A stretch of 64,000 nt of DNA from Aequorivita marisscotiae (GCF_029814825.1 NZ_CP122379.1:1612001-1676000), one strand, 5' to 3'. Counted from the first letter of the stretch, positions 25,867-35,683 are shown. The notes: a model not told the origin generated them from the sequence alone. Numbers and translations are program-made.

Positions 25867-26868
25867 GTTTTTATTAATAAAATTCTTAAATGTCGTTTGA
25901 AAATCTGCTTTGAATAAATCAAAATTAAATGTCTTTCTTTCGTTTCCATTTTTTGCAGAGAACTTCATTGCTTTGAAAAATTCAGAATCAAGCCCTTCAA
26001 ATTTTTTTTTATAAAATGTATTAGAGCAAACCCAAGTTTCACAATTGAAAATTATTAGGCTTGATAGTCTTTTATGGGTTCTTTTAATATTTTCTTTGAA
26101 AAAGAGATTTACATACGATTTAACTTTTGCTGTATCATCCTTGTGATAACCCATTAGTAAAATGGATTTGTTGTTATATGGAAAATACGATATAAAAATT
26201 TCAGAAGTTCGTTCCATATCTTTTCCATACTTGTATTGATAATCCATTATCTCACTCGAAGTATCATAAGTAAATATTGCATTCAGGCATATTTCTTTGT
26301 AATCCATTTCCCTATGCTCAAAAACAAAGGATTCAGTTTTATTTTCCAAATCGTTCCACATTGAATTTGTGTAATGCTCTAAATCTTTAATTCCAAGTTT
26401 GTTTTGACGAATAGTTTCTCTTAAAATTTGGTTATCCGTATCCACACCTGAATGATTAATTACACATTCTTGCATTTTTATGACTACTTCTTTTAGCCAT
26501 AGTTCATTGTATGTTGTTCTTAAAGCGAAGAGTAAACAGGACTCATAATCCTGGAAATCAATAGCTCCTTCTGTCTCAATTTTGCTGAATATAGATGTGT
26601 CGTGATTATTACAAAAACCAGTAAAAGTGTAGATTTTATTAATCCCTTTTCTGTGAAGCCTTGTGTATTCTTGTTTGAAATGGTCAATAGATGATTCCCA
26701 TAAATGTTTATCATCTGCTATTGAAGATAAAATTCCATTTTTTTGCATAATATGAGAATTTATAGCTTTCTCATTGCAATTAGGATGCATACAGATATTC
26801 GTTTCTGATTTAGCTTTATTAGCACAATCAGTAAATATTTTAGCAATCTTTGGATGTTCTGTTTTCAA
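25858..26868 (-). CDS. Zinc-finger (HNH-like) protein of unknown function (cassette 25)
   Basis: 336 aa. Near the N-terminus NICMHPNCNEKAINSHIMQKNG (residues 24-45) and FTGFCNNHDTSIFSKIETEGA (82-102) give a CxxxxC...H...C...H pattern like a treble-clef or HNH-type metal site. The remaining 230 residues are not recognised. Proteins with this N-terminus occur in bacterial defence settings, but I cannot assign a function. The stop codon is the TAA formed by the cassette junction (GTTGGC-TAA), so the frame uses the whole cassette. Confidence 0.7.
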   Translation of the reverse strand: MKTEHPKIAKIFTDCANKAKSETNICMHPNCNEKAINSHIMQKNGILSSIADDKHLWESSIDHFKQEYTRLHRKGINKIYTFTGFCNNHDTSIFSKIETEGAIDFQDYESCLLFALRTTYNELWLKEVVIKMQECVINHSGVDTDNQILRETIRQNKLGIKDLEHYTNSMWNDLENKTESFVFEHREMDYKEICLNAIFTYDTSSEIMDYQYKYGKDMERTSEIFISYFPYNNKSILLMGYHKDDTAKVKSYVNLFFKENIKRTHKRLSSLIIFNCETWVCSNTFYKKKFEGLDSEFFKAMKFSAKNGNERKTFNFDLFKADFQTTFKNFINKNVG

Positions 26869-26889
26869 TTTTTGTCAAATGTTGGCTAA

Positions 26890-27281
26890 CGGTCTTGTAT
26901 AACGCACGATGCGTAATGCAAAGACTAAATTACATAAAAAATACCTTATTTCCCGCCCGGGCGATTTTTCCGATAAGGAAAAATTGAGCATTGGGCGTTA
27001 TGCGTTGTTACCTGTTTTTGCGACACACAACAGTGGCACGATCGGATTATCCGCAATCAAGTCGGCGTTATATTCCGCGCAGTTTGTCAAAAATCGATTC
27101 GATTCCGTTTGAGTGGGCAAATCCCTCAAAATTGTTCGGTTCCGAATTAAGTCCGCATTTTGGGTTTTTCCGCTTTCGAGCAAAAAGTCAGCCGTCAAAC
27201 TTCTGCTTGAATTTTTCCGAATAGACGACTTTTTTAGTCAGATTATTTGTCTGGAAATTTCGTCGGAGCAATTACAGGTAA
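26890..27281 (-). mobile_element. R cassette 26
   Basis: A 392-bp copy with attC variant CGTAATGCAAAG and tail CAAACTTCTGC. Frame intact (26998-27198). Confidence 0.88.
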
Positions 27282-27674
27282 CGGTTTTGTATAACGCACG
27301 ATGCGTGATGCACTGACTAAATTACATAAAAAATACCTTATTTCCCGCCCGGGCGATTTTTCCGATAAGGAAAAATTGAGCATTGGGCGTTATGCGTTGT
27401 TACCTGTTTTTGCGACACACAACAGTGGCACGATCGGATTATCCGCAATCAAGTCGGCGTAATATTCCACGCAGTTTGTCAAAAATCGATTCGATTCGGT
27501 TTGAGTGGGCAAATCTGTCAAAATTGTTCGGTTCCGAATTAAGTCCGCGTTTTGGGTTTTTCCGCTTTTGAGCAAAAAGTCAACCGTCAATTCTTCCGCT
27601 TGAATTTTTCCGAATAGACGACTTTTTTAGTCAGATTATTTGTCTGGAAATTTCGTCGGAGCAATTACAGGTAA
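27282..27674 (-). mobile_element. R cassette 27
   Basis: A 393-bp copy in tandem with R cassette 26. It has ATTCCACGCAG, which gives a Val for Ala change in the intact 66-codon frame (27390-27590). Confidence 0.88.
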
Positions 27675-27799
27675 CGGCTCGGCTATGCGTAGTGCGGGAT
27701 TTCAAGGCACATACCTTTCAATTTAGCACTTAGTTTATTTAATGTAATTGCTTTCATATCAGCACTTTCGCCCGCATTACGTATAGCTATTGTTGGGCG
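27669..27799 (-). repeat. attC of cassette 28
   Basis: Site between GGTAAC and GTTGGGCG. Arms GGCTATGCGTAGTGCGGG and CCCGCATTACGTATAGC pair. Centre AT-rich. Related to attC 32 and 42. Confidence 0.83.
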
Positions 27800-27814
27800 T
27801 TCGTACTTTTTTTT

Positions 27815-29554
27815 TCAGAATAGTGTCATTTGTTCTGTCACTTCTTCTTTTATCATTTCACTAAATTTCTCCCAATGTTCGGGTTCTAAGCCTTTAATTT
27901 CCTTGCTTGCTTGTTCATAACCTGTACTTTCAAATGCCCTTGCAAAATCAATACGCATTAATGTGTCTTTATTGATTGACCTTTTAGAATCCGAAAATAT
28001 TATTGATTTAAGGAACTTTTGAACTAATTCGGAATTCACCAAATAGTGAGCAATTTCAGCCATTTTTAAATTCTCGAATCCAATAAAATAGCAAGTGTCG
28101 TCAAGCATTATTGGTTTAGAATTAGAAGGGCTTACCAATGTAAAATGAGTTGATTTGTAAAGTCCTGAAATGGCAATTTTGTAAGGTGCAAACGAATAAT
28201 CTCCAATACCAAAAATTGAAAAACTCGGTTTGTCTTTATAAATGGAAGATTTTCGCTTATCGAAATACTCTTTATGAGAAGTCAGATAATTGTAAGTAAG
28301 TGGATATTTATCTTTTATGTACTTAGTTTCTTGACCTATCTTTTTTTGAGTTATGATAGTCAACTTCCTAAATGAGTTAGTCTTGTCTTCTTTTAGGTCT
28401 GAACTCTTTAATAAGCCATAAGTCAGGTTATTTTCAAGGTTGATTTCTTCGCCTAAAGCATTTTTGAAATGACCATTTACTTGTTCAAGCTCCATAACTT
28501 TTGAACAATCGTGTTTTACGCCCGAACGCCAAACGAATGTTGATTTTCCATCCACTATACTTGATTCATCATAATCTTGAACGGAATACACAAACTTGTC
28601 CTTGTACCAACCAAAGGTTGTTAATTTGTCTTTTGTGTAAAAATCGAATGCGGTGCAGGTTAGTTCTGGCTCACAATTTAAATGAGTTAGGAATAAACAA
28701 GCATTTACTGAAACATTAAATTCTTTTTTTGAATCAATATTTAAGTTTTCGGTTTGACCAATTCTAAACTTGTTTTGCTTTTGGTCATAAATGAGATTTT
28801 TGACAACCGAGTTTTTGATTAAAAATGCGAATGCACCATTATGCCTATCGAAACATCTCAACATTATTAGTGAAATATATTCACCAATGTCAAAGTTTCC
28901 TTTACCTGTTATAGCTTCAAAACCACTATGTTTTTTGAAGTTTGATTTTTGAGGAAGATTTCTTGAGTCAATTGAACCGAGTTCTGAATTGGTAACCCAA
29001 GGCGGATTTCCAATTATTAAAGTTTTTAAATCTTGTGTTGATTTGGCTAACTCTTCATAAGAAAACTCAAATGCATTGGCGTGAATAATGTCAATTTCGG
29101 GTTTAGTATTTTCCTTTACAGAAATAAAGTATTCTAAGATTTTGAATTTAGTTTCCCAAACGTAAGGTTGATATATTTCTACACCAACGACCTTTATTAG
29201 TTTTTTTGATTGTTTGATTGCGGCAAGCAAGAAATTACCCTTGCCACAGGTCGGTTCTAAGACAAATTCAAAGTCGTTAGATTTAGAGAAAGTATAATCA
29301 ACAACCTTTTGGGCTAAAATTTGGTTTGTTTGAAAGTCTCCGTATTCTCTTCTATCAGGCTCTGAAACAATTGAGTTATGTTCTTTTATTGTCTCAAGTA
29401 ATTCATTTGCCTGCTCTTGATTGGTGAAAAAGTCGTTTATTCCACTAACTTCTTTTATGATTGAATTAATCTTGGTGAAGTGCAATAGAGACTTTTGATT
29501 CTTTTGGAAGAACTCAAAAATTGAATCGCTAATATGTGTTTCAAAACAAATCAT
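27815..29554 (-). CDS. N6-adenine DNA methyltransferase of a type II R-M system (cassette 28)
   Basis: 579 aa with the gamma-type amino-methyltransferase order. The SAM motif FVLEPTCGKGNFLLAAIKQ near residue 97 follows REYGDFQTNQILAQKVVDY. The catalytic motif IIGNPPWVTNSELG is near 179, and the C-terminal half is a probable target-recognition domain. It overlaps the endonuclease gene by 4 bases. It would methylate host adenine at the site cut by its partner; specificity unknown. Confidence 0.9.
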   Translation of the reverse strand: MICFETHISDSIFEFFQKNQKSLLHFTKINSIIKEVSGINDFFTNQEQANELLETIKEHNSIVSEPDRREYGDFQTNQILAQKVVDYTFSKSNDFEFVLEPTCGKGNFLLAAIKQSKKLIKVVGVEIYQPYVWETKFKILEYFISVKENTKPEIDIIHANAFEFSYEELAKSTQDLKTLIIGNPPWVTNSELGSIDSRNLPQKSNFKKHSGFEAITGKGNFDIGEYISLIMLRCFDRHNGAFAFLIKNSVVKNLIYDQKQNKFRIGQTENLNIDSKKEFNVSVNACLFLTHLNCEPELTCTAFDFYTKDKLTTFGWYKDKFVYSVQDYDESSIVDGKSTFVWRSGVKHDCSKVMELEQVNGHFKNALGEEINLENNLTYGLLKSSDLKEDKTNSFRKLTIITQKKIGQETKYIKDKYPLTYNYLTSHKEYFDKRKSSIYKDKPSFSIFGIGDYSFAPYKIAISGLYKSTHFTLVSPSNSKPIMLDDTCYFIGFENLKMAEIAHYLVNSELVQKFLKSIIFSDSKRSINKDTLMRIDFARAFESTGYEQASKEIKGLEPEHWEKFSEMIKEEVTEQMTLF

Positions 29555-30225
29555 TTAGTCACTTTGTCTACAACTTTAGTAATACCTTCAACCGCTTCTG
29601 CAAGGTTAACTACTCGTGCGTATTGTAATCTCCATTGCAACGCATTTGAAATGGTCAGGTAGCCTTGTTTAGGTGTATTGCTCAAAATCTGGTCTGCAAT
29701 TAAGCCAAGTGTAATATCGTCTGCTGGGATATTTTTGTCGTTAAGATAGGCAATAATGTCTTCTTTGATTGCTCCATCTTTTATCATTTCTCTTATTCTG
29801 AATGTCGTTGTATAGTCGGCAGTTCTTTCTTTTTCAAGGAATGAACAGCTTACAAAGTCAAGCTTGGCAGCACTTGTATTTGGGTCATCAACTTTGTCAT
29901 AGACAAAAACAAGTAGGTTATAACCTAAACCAAATATTTTCTGTTTTGCATCTTTAAATGGGCAAGAAGACTGTGGTTGTCTAATAGAAGTTACTTTAAT
30001 GTCTGTCTGAATATTTGCTCCTGGTAAATCTATTCCTTTTGCGGACGAACCTTTATCATAAGTATAATGGTCTTCAAGATACTTTTGAAATTTGTGCTCA
30101 ATGTAAGTTCCAACTGCTTTTCCGTCAGTTACTCCATAAAGGTCTCTATTTTGATAGGTAGATTCAATGTCGCAAAATTCCTTTGCAGCTTTCTTTAGTG
30201 TTTCTATTGTTAAGTCTGGATTCAT
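29551..30225 (-). CDS. Probable type II restriction endonuclease (cassette 28)
   Basis: 224 aa. A PD-(D/E)xK-like core is visible: GSSAKGIDLPGANIQTDIKVTS (residues 59-80), with D in GIDLP and DIK as the catalytic DxK pair. KIFGLGYNLLVFVYDKVDD follows. It comes first in the operon and its end overlaps the methyltransferase start by 4 bases, the usual tight link for an R-M pair. Recognised from motif plus context rather than from a known enzyme. Confidence 0.78.
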   Translation of the reverse strand: MNPDLTIETLKKAAKEFCDIESTYQNRDLYGVTDGKAVGTYIEHKFQKYLEDHYTYDKGSSAKGIDLPGANIQTDIKVTSIRQPQSSCPFKDAKQKIFGLGYNLLVFVYDKVDDPNTSAAKLDFVSCSFLEKERTADYTTTFRIREMIKDGAIKEDIIAYLNDKNIPADDITLGLIADQILSNTPKQGYLTISNALQWRLQYARVVNLAEAVEGITKVVDKVTK

Positions 30226-30277
30226 TTATTTTCTTTTCTGTTTAATTCTGTTCAAAGTTCGAGTTTTCTTGTATGAC

Positions 30278-30408
30278 GCCCAACGTTAGCGTATAAATTT
30301 CAGTTGCGGAAAATCGGTACGATTTTCCGATTGAGACTGAAAGATAGAAAATTGCAATGAATTTCCGCAGGAAATTCAGCCGCAATTGAATTTATACATT
30401 GTTGGCAA
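30278..30408 (-). repeat. attC of cassette 29
   Basis: Site between CGCCCAAC and GTTGGCA. Arms GTATAAATTTCAGTTGCGG and CCGCAATTGAATTTATAC pair. Hairpins GGAAAATCG-GTA-CGATTTTCC and GAATTTCC-GCA-GGAAATTC lie within. Confidence 0.84.
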
Positions 30409-30829
30409 TAGTTTTTTTTATTCGATTTAAATCAGATGTTAGTTTACTCCAAGGTTCTGTATTCAGACACAGCTTTTTGTTTACTACACCGTTTTCTCCA
30501 TTATATTTTATAATCACATTGTGAGAATTAAATAAAAAGTCAGAGTTGTATAGTATTTCAATCAGTTGAGATTCCGAAATCTTAATTTCTTCTTTTTGTG
30601 TTACAATTGAGTAAGTCTCGAAGATGTAAAATTCGTCACTTATCTTAATGTTAGTCAATAATTTTGTGCTGTAAGCTATTCCGATAAAGAAAATAAAGGC
30701 GACCATTCCAATTCTAGTGATATTAGAATCTACAAAAAAATAAATTCCGACCAACCAAATAATTCCAATTATAAATTGAACTAATTTTTGATTTCTATAT
30801 CTTTTTATCAATGTTATTTCGTTTTTCAA
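30392..30829 (-). CDS. Small membrane protein with C-terminal PH-like region (cassette 29)
   Basis: 145 aa. Two hydrophobic helices (residues 16-32 and 38-54) precede a soluble strand-rich region (DEFYIFETYSIVTQKEEIKIS to NSHNVIIKYNGENGVVNKKLC) with the look of a PH-like or STM3941-like domain; not firmly recognised. The last codons IANNV and the stop lie in the attC. Confidence 0.65.
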   Translation of the reverse strand: MKNEITLIKRYRNQKLVQFIIGIIWLVGIYFFVDSNITRIGMVAFIFFIGIAYSTKLLTNIKISDEFYIFETYSIVTQKEEIKISESQLIEILYNSDFLFNSHNVIIKYNGENGVVNKKLCLNTEPWSKLTSDLNRIKKTIANNV

Positions 30830-30840
30830 ATTATTGCCAA

Positions 30841-31232
30841 CGGTTTTGTATAACGCACGATGCGTGATGTACAGACTAAATTACATAAAAAATACCTTAT
30901 TTCCCGCCCGGGCGATTTTTCCGATATGGAAAATTTGAGCATTGGGCGTTATGCGTTGTTACCTGTTTTTGCGACACACAACAGTGGCACGATCGGCTTT
31001 TCCGCAATCAAGTCGGCGTAATATTCCACGCAGTTTGTCAAAAATCGATTCGATTCGGTTTGAGTGGGCAAATCTGTCAAAATTGTTCGGTTCCGAATTA
31101 AGTCCGCGTTTTGGGTTTTTCCGCTTTCGAGCAAAAAGTCAGCCGTCAAACTTCTGCTTGAATTTTTCCGAATAGACGTCTTTTTTAGTCAGATTATTTG
31201 TCTGGAAATTTCGTCGGAGCAATTACAGGTAA
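30841..31232 (-). mobile_element. R cassette 30
   Basis: A 392-bp copy. attC has GATGTACAGAC and the GATATGG hairpin loop. Frame intact (30949-31149). Confidence 0.88.
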
Positions 31233-31624
31233 CGGTTTTGTATAACGCACGATGCGTGATGCACTGACTAAATTACATAAAAAATACCTTATTTCCCGCC
31301 CGGGCGATTTTTCCGATAAGGAAAAATTGAGCATTGGGCGTTATGCGTTGTTACCTGTTTTTGCGACACACAACAGTGGCACGATCGGCTTTTCCGCAAT
31401 CAAGTCGGCGTAAAATTCCGTTCAGTTTGTCAAAAATCGATTCGATTCCGTTTGAGTGGGCAAATCCGTTAAAATTGTTCGGTTCCGAATTAAGTCCGCA
31501 TTTTGGGTTTTTCCGCTTTCGAGCAAAAAGTCAGCCGTCAAACTTCTGCTTGAATTTTTCCGAATAGACGACTTTTTTAGTCAGATTATTTGTCTGGAAA
31601 TTTCGTCGGAGCAATTACAGGTAA
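31233..31624 (-). mobile_element. R cassette 31
   Basis: A 392-bp copy in tandem with R cassette 30. It carries the GTTCAG change (TGA in the 66-codon frame), also seen in R cassette 2. Confidence 0.88.
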
Positions 31625-31751
31625 CGGTTTGGCTATGCGTAGTGCGGGATTAATATGCACTTCACTTTCGGTTTACCGATATGTTTGTTAATATTCATTG
31701 ACTTTCAATTTAGCATCAAAATCCGCATTACGTATAGCCGTTGTTGTGCGT
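31619..31751 (-). repeat. attC of cassette 32
   Basis: Site between GGTAAC and GTTGTGCG. Arms TTGGCTATGCGTAGTGCGG and CCGCATTACGTATAGCC pair. Appears identical to attC 42. Confidence 0.84.
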
Positions 31752-31760
31752 TCGGCTTTT

Positions 31761-33332
31761 TCATTTTCTCTCATATACCACTATTCTTATATTATTATAG
31801 TTATCCTGTCTCGAAAGCTTAATTTCAACGTTTATATTGTTCTCTGTCGTCCAAACAAATGATTGATTTTTCTTTTCTTCATTTATCGAATTGGGTTCGC
31901 CAAGTTCATTAGTTAGAATTAATACAAGATCATTAAATCTTGTCAAAAAATCTTCACTTGCCGACTTTTCATTTCCAAATTCAATCCTATCAGTCTGTGT
32001 TTTTTCCCAATTCATTGTTATCGCTCTAACTAAACCAGTCTTTTTAGTAGCATAATACATAATTGAGTTTGAGATAATCGAATCTTCTACAATAAGGTAA
32101 GATTTGTTAATATCAATATCATATTTCCTAGGGTTCCAACTGTCTCCAATTCCAATCTTGTGATTTGGGGTAATGTCAAAAGTTTTCCATTCCTTTTCTT
32201 TCGACTCCACTTTGGTAAGGGACAGATTTGAAAAATCAACAAGGATTGTTTTAAGTCTATTTTCAAAAATTTCGTTTGACCTTTTTTTTCCTAATGTTTT
32301 CGGTTTTAACTCAAAGTCATTCACTAAAAAGCTTGCATAAATCCTGTTATCCTTAATTCTTGTCAGACCATAAATTTGGTCATTCGATGTTTTGAATTTG
32401 AGCAATTCATTAGAGCCATTAAAGTTTTTACAACGATAAGAGAAGTGCCAATTGAAAAATTTTACATCATCAAGTATCTTCTCAAAAGGCTGTATTTTAT
32501 TATTCACTATCCGTGAAAGATACGAAGCTGTGTCTGTTTCAAAAATGTGTAGAAGTTCATCATTATAAACAAAGGAACTGACAATGCTAGGATGATATGA
32601 AAAATCAAAATAGTCTACATTCTCATCTTCATAAATCACTTTGTAGCCTTTTGGTTCACTGTACCAAGAGTAGTTCTTACCTGTCTTTTCAATGTTTTCA
32701 TAAGTCACATCGCTATCACATTTTGTTAGTTTCTTTGGGTTGTTGATTCTCAGAACTTTAAAGGAATTAGTCAAATAATAAGTGCTGTCGATTTTGTTTA
32801 TCAATGGTGTTGTGGATTCCAAAACATATTGATTGTCTGTTTTCTTGTCTTTAAACCACGTTTTTCCACCCCATTCACCAAAATCTAAAGAGTAGACATA
32901 AAAGTCTGAATCTTCCCATATTAAGTCATCCGTTTTGTTAATCTTGTTCCACTTTAAATTTGTATTATCAAGATAATAGCTTTGCTTGTCCATATACGGC
33001 TTCAGAATAATGCTATCGTTTTGCACATAAAAATCCAAGTAGACTGTTTTCATTTCTTCGGGGCAGTCAATCACTTTTTCTAATTGATTGTTTGAAAAAA
33101 TATAAAGCCATCTTTTTCCGTAGCCACCATATTTCTTTAATCGTTGTTCAAAAAGCACATAATATTTGTCCTTATATTCTAATGCGTGAGTCATTCTGCC
33201 ATTTACACTTATTGAAATTGTGTCTTGAGCAAGAGAAAAACCACTCTCTAATTTTATCACGTTGGAATTTTGTTGCCCATTACAGGCAAAAAGTGTCAAT
33301 GATAAAATTAGTATTGCAAAAATTTTGTTCAT
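31761..33332 (-). CDS. Lipoprotein of unknown function, copy A (cassette 32)
   Basis: 523 aa from ATG 33330-33332 (the track-length frame adds 13 residues that cross into the flank). Lipoprotein signal NKIFAILILSLTLFACNG. The body is rich in aromatic, Asp and Lys residues and predicted strands (YVLFEQRLKKYGGYGKRWLYIFS), which could be a beta-propeller-like fold, but no family is recognised. Cassette 42 holds a near-identical copy (Met/Ile and Glu/Asp differences near the C-terminus). Confidence 0.72.
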   Translation of the reverse strand: MNKIFAILILSLTLFACNGQQNSNVIKLESGFSLAQDTISISVNGRMTHALEYKDKYYVLFEQRLKKYGGYGKRWLYIFSNNQLEKVIDCPEEMKTVYLDFYVQNDSIILKPYMDKQSYYLDNTNLKWNKINKTDDLIWEDSDFYVYSLDFGEWGGKTWFKDKKTDNQYVLESTTPLINKIDSTYYLTNSFKVLRINNPKKLTKCDSDVTYENIEKTGKNYSWYSEPKGYKVIYEDENVDYFDFSYHPSIVSSFVYNDELLHIFETDTASYLSRIVNNKIQPFEKILDDVKFFNWHFSYRCKNFNGSNELLKFKTSNDQIYGLTRIKDNRIYASFLVNDFELKPKTLGKKRSNEIFENRLKTILVDFSNLSLTKVESKEKEWKTFDITPNHKIGIGDSWNPRKYDIDINKSYLIVEDSIISNSIMYYATKKTGLVRAITMNWEKTQTDRIEFGNEKSASEDFLTRFNDLVLILTNELGEPNSINEEKKNQSFVWTTENNINVEIKLSRQDNYNNIRIVVYERK

Positions 33333-33367
33333 TCTCTTTTTTGTCGTGAGATTGTTTTTCAGCTGAC

Positions 33368-33500
33368 GCACAACGTGTTTGTATAAGATTAGTTGCGTGA
33401 TTTAAGCACTAAAGTTAGCAAATAAATCACAGATAGAAAGTCCGCGAGGACTTTCGTAAACTGGCTAAAACTAGCAATTAATTTTATACAGTGTTGGGCG
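33368..33500 (-). repeat. attC of cassette 33
   Basis: Site between CGCACAAC and GTTGGGCG. Arms TGTATAAGATTAGTTGCG and GCAATTAATTTTATAC pair. Hairpin GAAAGTCC-GCGA-GGACTTTC as in attC 4. Confidence 0.84.
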
Positions 33501-33508
33501 TAGTTTTT

Positions 33509-34183
33509 TTAATTCATTATTCCCCATACGATTCCGATTATTGTTGCAATTCCGACTATCAAAGCTATTATTACGTTAGCTTTATTCCAATTCGATTCTT
33601 TAGGCTCTTTTTCATTTCCAATCGATTGATTTTTGATTTTACTCTTTTTATTTATAATTACGTTTTCCGCATTTAGGATGCTCTTTTTTTCTTCCTTAAC
33701 TTTCATTTTCTCATTTACCCAATCGATTAATATTTGTTCCAAACTTTCATAGTCAAAGTCTTTCTTTTTTGATTCCTTTCGTTTTTTGACTACAGATAAA
33801 ATTTGGTATTTAATGTGTTTGTAAAATTCCGTTTTGTTTCCTTTGAAATAGTAAAGATGGTATTCAATAAAACTTGTGCATTTATATAAAGGATTAAATC
33901 TTTCTAAATAGTCAACGAATGAGCTGTCTAAAAAATCGTTTATCATTTGAAACTTCTCATTTTCTGAGTAGTTTAGTTTGTTTCCAGCGTAAATAATAGA
34001 AGGATATAAACTTATTTCAAATTTGTCGGTTTTAGGATTTTTCGGTTCGTAATCTTTTGTCCATTTTCCCTCTGAAAACAGATAAAACTCTTCCATAAGA
34101 ATTTCGGCAAGTTCATTTTCGTCTTTGCCTTTATATTCTTTTTTAGGCAAGTGAACTTTAAAAAAATTATGGTGTTTTATCAT
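33509..34183 (-). CDS. Tail-anchored protein of unknown function (cassette 33)
   Basis: 224 aa. Soluble N-terminal 195 residues (helical, many Lys, Glu and Tyr) are followed by a single C-terminal membrane helix ANVIIALIVGIATIIGIVWG. A basic linker (INKKSKIKNQS) precedes it. Family not recognised. The topology suggests a cytoplasmic domain held at the inner membrane. Confidence 0.66.
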   Translation of the reverse strand: MIKHHNFFKVHLPKKEYKGKDENELAEILMEEFYLFSEGKWTKDYEPKNPKTDKFEISLYPSIIYAGNKLNYSENEKFQMINDFLDSSFVDYLERFNPLYKCTSFIEYHLYYFKGNKTEFYKHIKYQILSVVKKRKESKKKDFDYESLEQILIDWVNEKMKVKEEKKSILNAENVIINKKSKIKNQSIGNEKEPKESNWNKANVIIALIVGIATIIGIVWGIMN

Positions 34184-34207
34184 TCGGATTTTCGTTTTTC
34201 AAATTAC

Positions 34208-34340
34208 GCCCAACGGTCTCGGCTATGAGTAGTTGCGTGGGTTAGCACTTAACTTTGCAAGTACACACCAAAATGAAAATCCGCGAGGATTTTCAGAAGT
34301 AGGCGAGAACAAGCAATTACTTATAGCCATTGTTGTGCAA
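34208..34340 (-). repeat. attC of cassette 34
   Basis: Site between CGCCCAAC and GTTGTGCAAC. Arms CGGCTATGAGTAGTTGCG and GCAATTACTTATAGCC pair. Hairpin TGAAAATCC-GCGA-GGATTTTCA. Confidence 0.84.
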
Positions 34341-34347
34341 CGTTATT

Positions 34348-34995
34348 TTATCCGCAATCTATACATTCCTTTTTACCTTGACAATAAACTCCGCAAGATT
34401 TCGAGTTTAAATTCCCAGAATTATCTACAGAAACTAAATATTGTGTGTTTTTAAAATCTTCTAAAATAATTAAACTTCCTATTGTATTAGATTTCATTAA
34501 ATAAAATTCATACCCGCTTTTTGTTTTTCGATAAGAACCACCTCGCTCATCACAGTTATCAATTCCGAATTCTTTGATTTGTGTTAGCAAAAGTGCCTCT
34601 TCCATTGTGTCAATCTTACCAAGGAAAAGTTTTAAATCCGCTGTGTTTTTTATTTTCGAGACTTGTCCTTTTTCTACAGCAATTATATAATATGCGTAAG
34701 TGGCGTGATGTCCGCGAACAATAAAACCCTCTTGATTATAACTCAAATCAATCAAGCTGCGGTTATCAGTCATACCTTCTTCGTGTAGAATGTCCACGTG
34801 TTCGTGACCTCCATTACTTGACCTTAATAGCGCCCAATATTCATATTTTTGATTTGGATTTAAATTTCGACCAATATTTTCAATCACATCAATTTTCCAA
34901 TCAAAATCGATCTTTTTAAATTCAGGTTTGCTTTTGCAACCTATGGAAACCAAGATTAAAATTATAATTCCAGTAAATTTTGAAGTTTTTCTCAA
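34348..34995 (-). CDS. Lipoprotein of unknown function (cassette 34)
   Basis: About 215 aa if started at TTG 34993-34995 (RKTSKFTGIIILILVSIGC), which gives a clean lipobox. The longer frame to 35121 is open only because it runs through the next attC. The mature part contains GGHEHVDILHEEG, FIVRGHHATYAYYIIAVEKG and a Cys-rich C-terminus CGVYCQGKKECIDCG that may bind metal or form disulfides. Family not recognised. Confidence 0.66.
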   Translation of the reverse strand: MRKTSKFTGIIILILVSIGCKSKPEFKKIDFDWKIDVIENIGRNLNPNQKYEYWALLRSSNGGHEHVDILHEEGMTDNRSLIDLSYNQEGFIVRGHHATYAYYIIAVEKGQVSKIKNTADLKLFLGKIDTMEEALLLTQIKEFGIDNCDERGGSYRKTKSGYEFYLMKSNTIGSLIILEDFKNTQYLVSVDNSGNLNSKSCGVYCQGKKECIDCG

Positions 34996-35011
34996 TGTTT
35001 TTTCTAATGTT

Positions 35012-35143
35012 GCACAACGTTTAGCATATGGCTTTGTGGCGGTTTTCGAAGCGCTTTCTTGTCGGTTTGCAAAAAACTTACTTAAAAGCCCAAAACTTTG
35101 ATTTACCATCTTACCCGCCATAAGCTATATGCATTGTTGTGGT
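35012..35143 (-). repeat. attC of cassette 35
   Basis: Site between GCACAAC and GTTGTGGTG. Arms TAGCATATGGCTTTGTGGCGG and CCGCCATAAGCTATATGC pair. The centre is unlike the other families in the array. Confidence 0.8.
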
Positions 35144-35161
35144 GTCGTTTTTTTCTTCGTT

Positions 35162-35683
35162 TTATGGAAACTTAATGTCTCCTTCTCGTTGTACTAAAAT
35201 CCAATTATCTTTTTCAATTTCATTAGTGTCAATTTCTTCAGCCCAATTCCAAATTTCTATAATTGGCGTTAGCTTTACCGTTCTTTGTCCACCGTAACCA
35301 AATGCACCAATATCCCACAATTGCTGATTAATTGTCACGTTGGGATTTTCCTTATTCTCATAGATTATTTCTTCGTCTACCCACGCTCCAAAACCATATG
35401 AGAACATTAGAAATATTGTTCCAAAAAACATTCCACCTGCAATTATTGGTGTTAAAATTCCGATAGCAATGTTTGTCTTCTTTGGTCTGTCTTTCTTTAA
35501 AGTCCAAACGAGAGTCAATAATATTCCAATTGGAAGTCCTTGTAGAAGTATGTCGTAGAAAAGGTGCATATCGTGCCAATCAGCAAACTCAATTGGAATA
35601 ATTTGTCCAATTGTCATTGCATAGATTGCAATTCCAAAGAACAGCAAGGTTATCCACTTAAATATTTTTTGAATTCGTTTCAT
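35162..35683 (-). CDS. Membrane protein of unknown function (cassette 35, second gene)
   Basis: 173 aa with three hydrophobic helices (about 10-28, 45-62, 72-96), followed by a soluble C-terminus (YGGQRTVKLTPIIEIWNW). It starts 4 bases inside the upstream gene (ATGA overlap). Family not recognised; the two genes probably form one membrane complex. Confidence 0.66.
   Translation of the reverse strand: MKRIQKIFKWITLLFFGIAIYAMTIGQIIPIEFADWHDMHLFYDILLQGLPIGILLTLVWTLKKDRPKKTNIAIGILTPIIAGGMFFGTIFLMFSYGFGAWVDEEIIYENKENPNVTINQQLWDIGAFGYGGQRTVKLTPIIEIWNWAEEIDTNEIEKDNWILVQREGDIKFP

Noticed and set aside
4123..31653. Many plus-strand frames of 62-129 codons starting MGVMRCYLFLRHTTVARS or MRDAQTKLHKKYLIS
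   Set aside because: They start inside the R-type attC and read against the cassette direction; length varies with small differences and no ribosome-binding logic or family match is seen.
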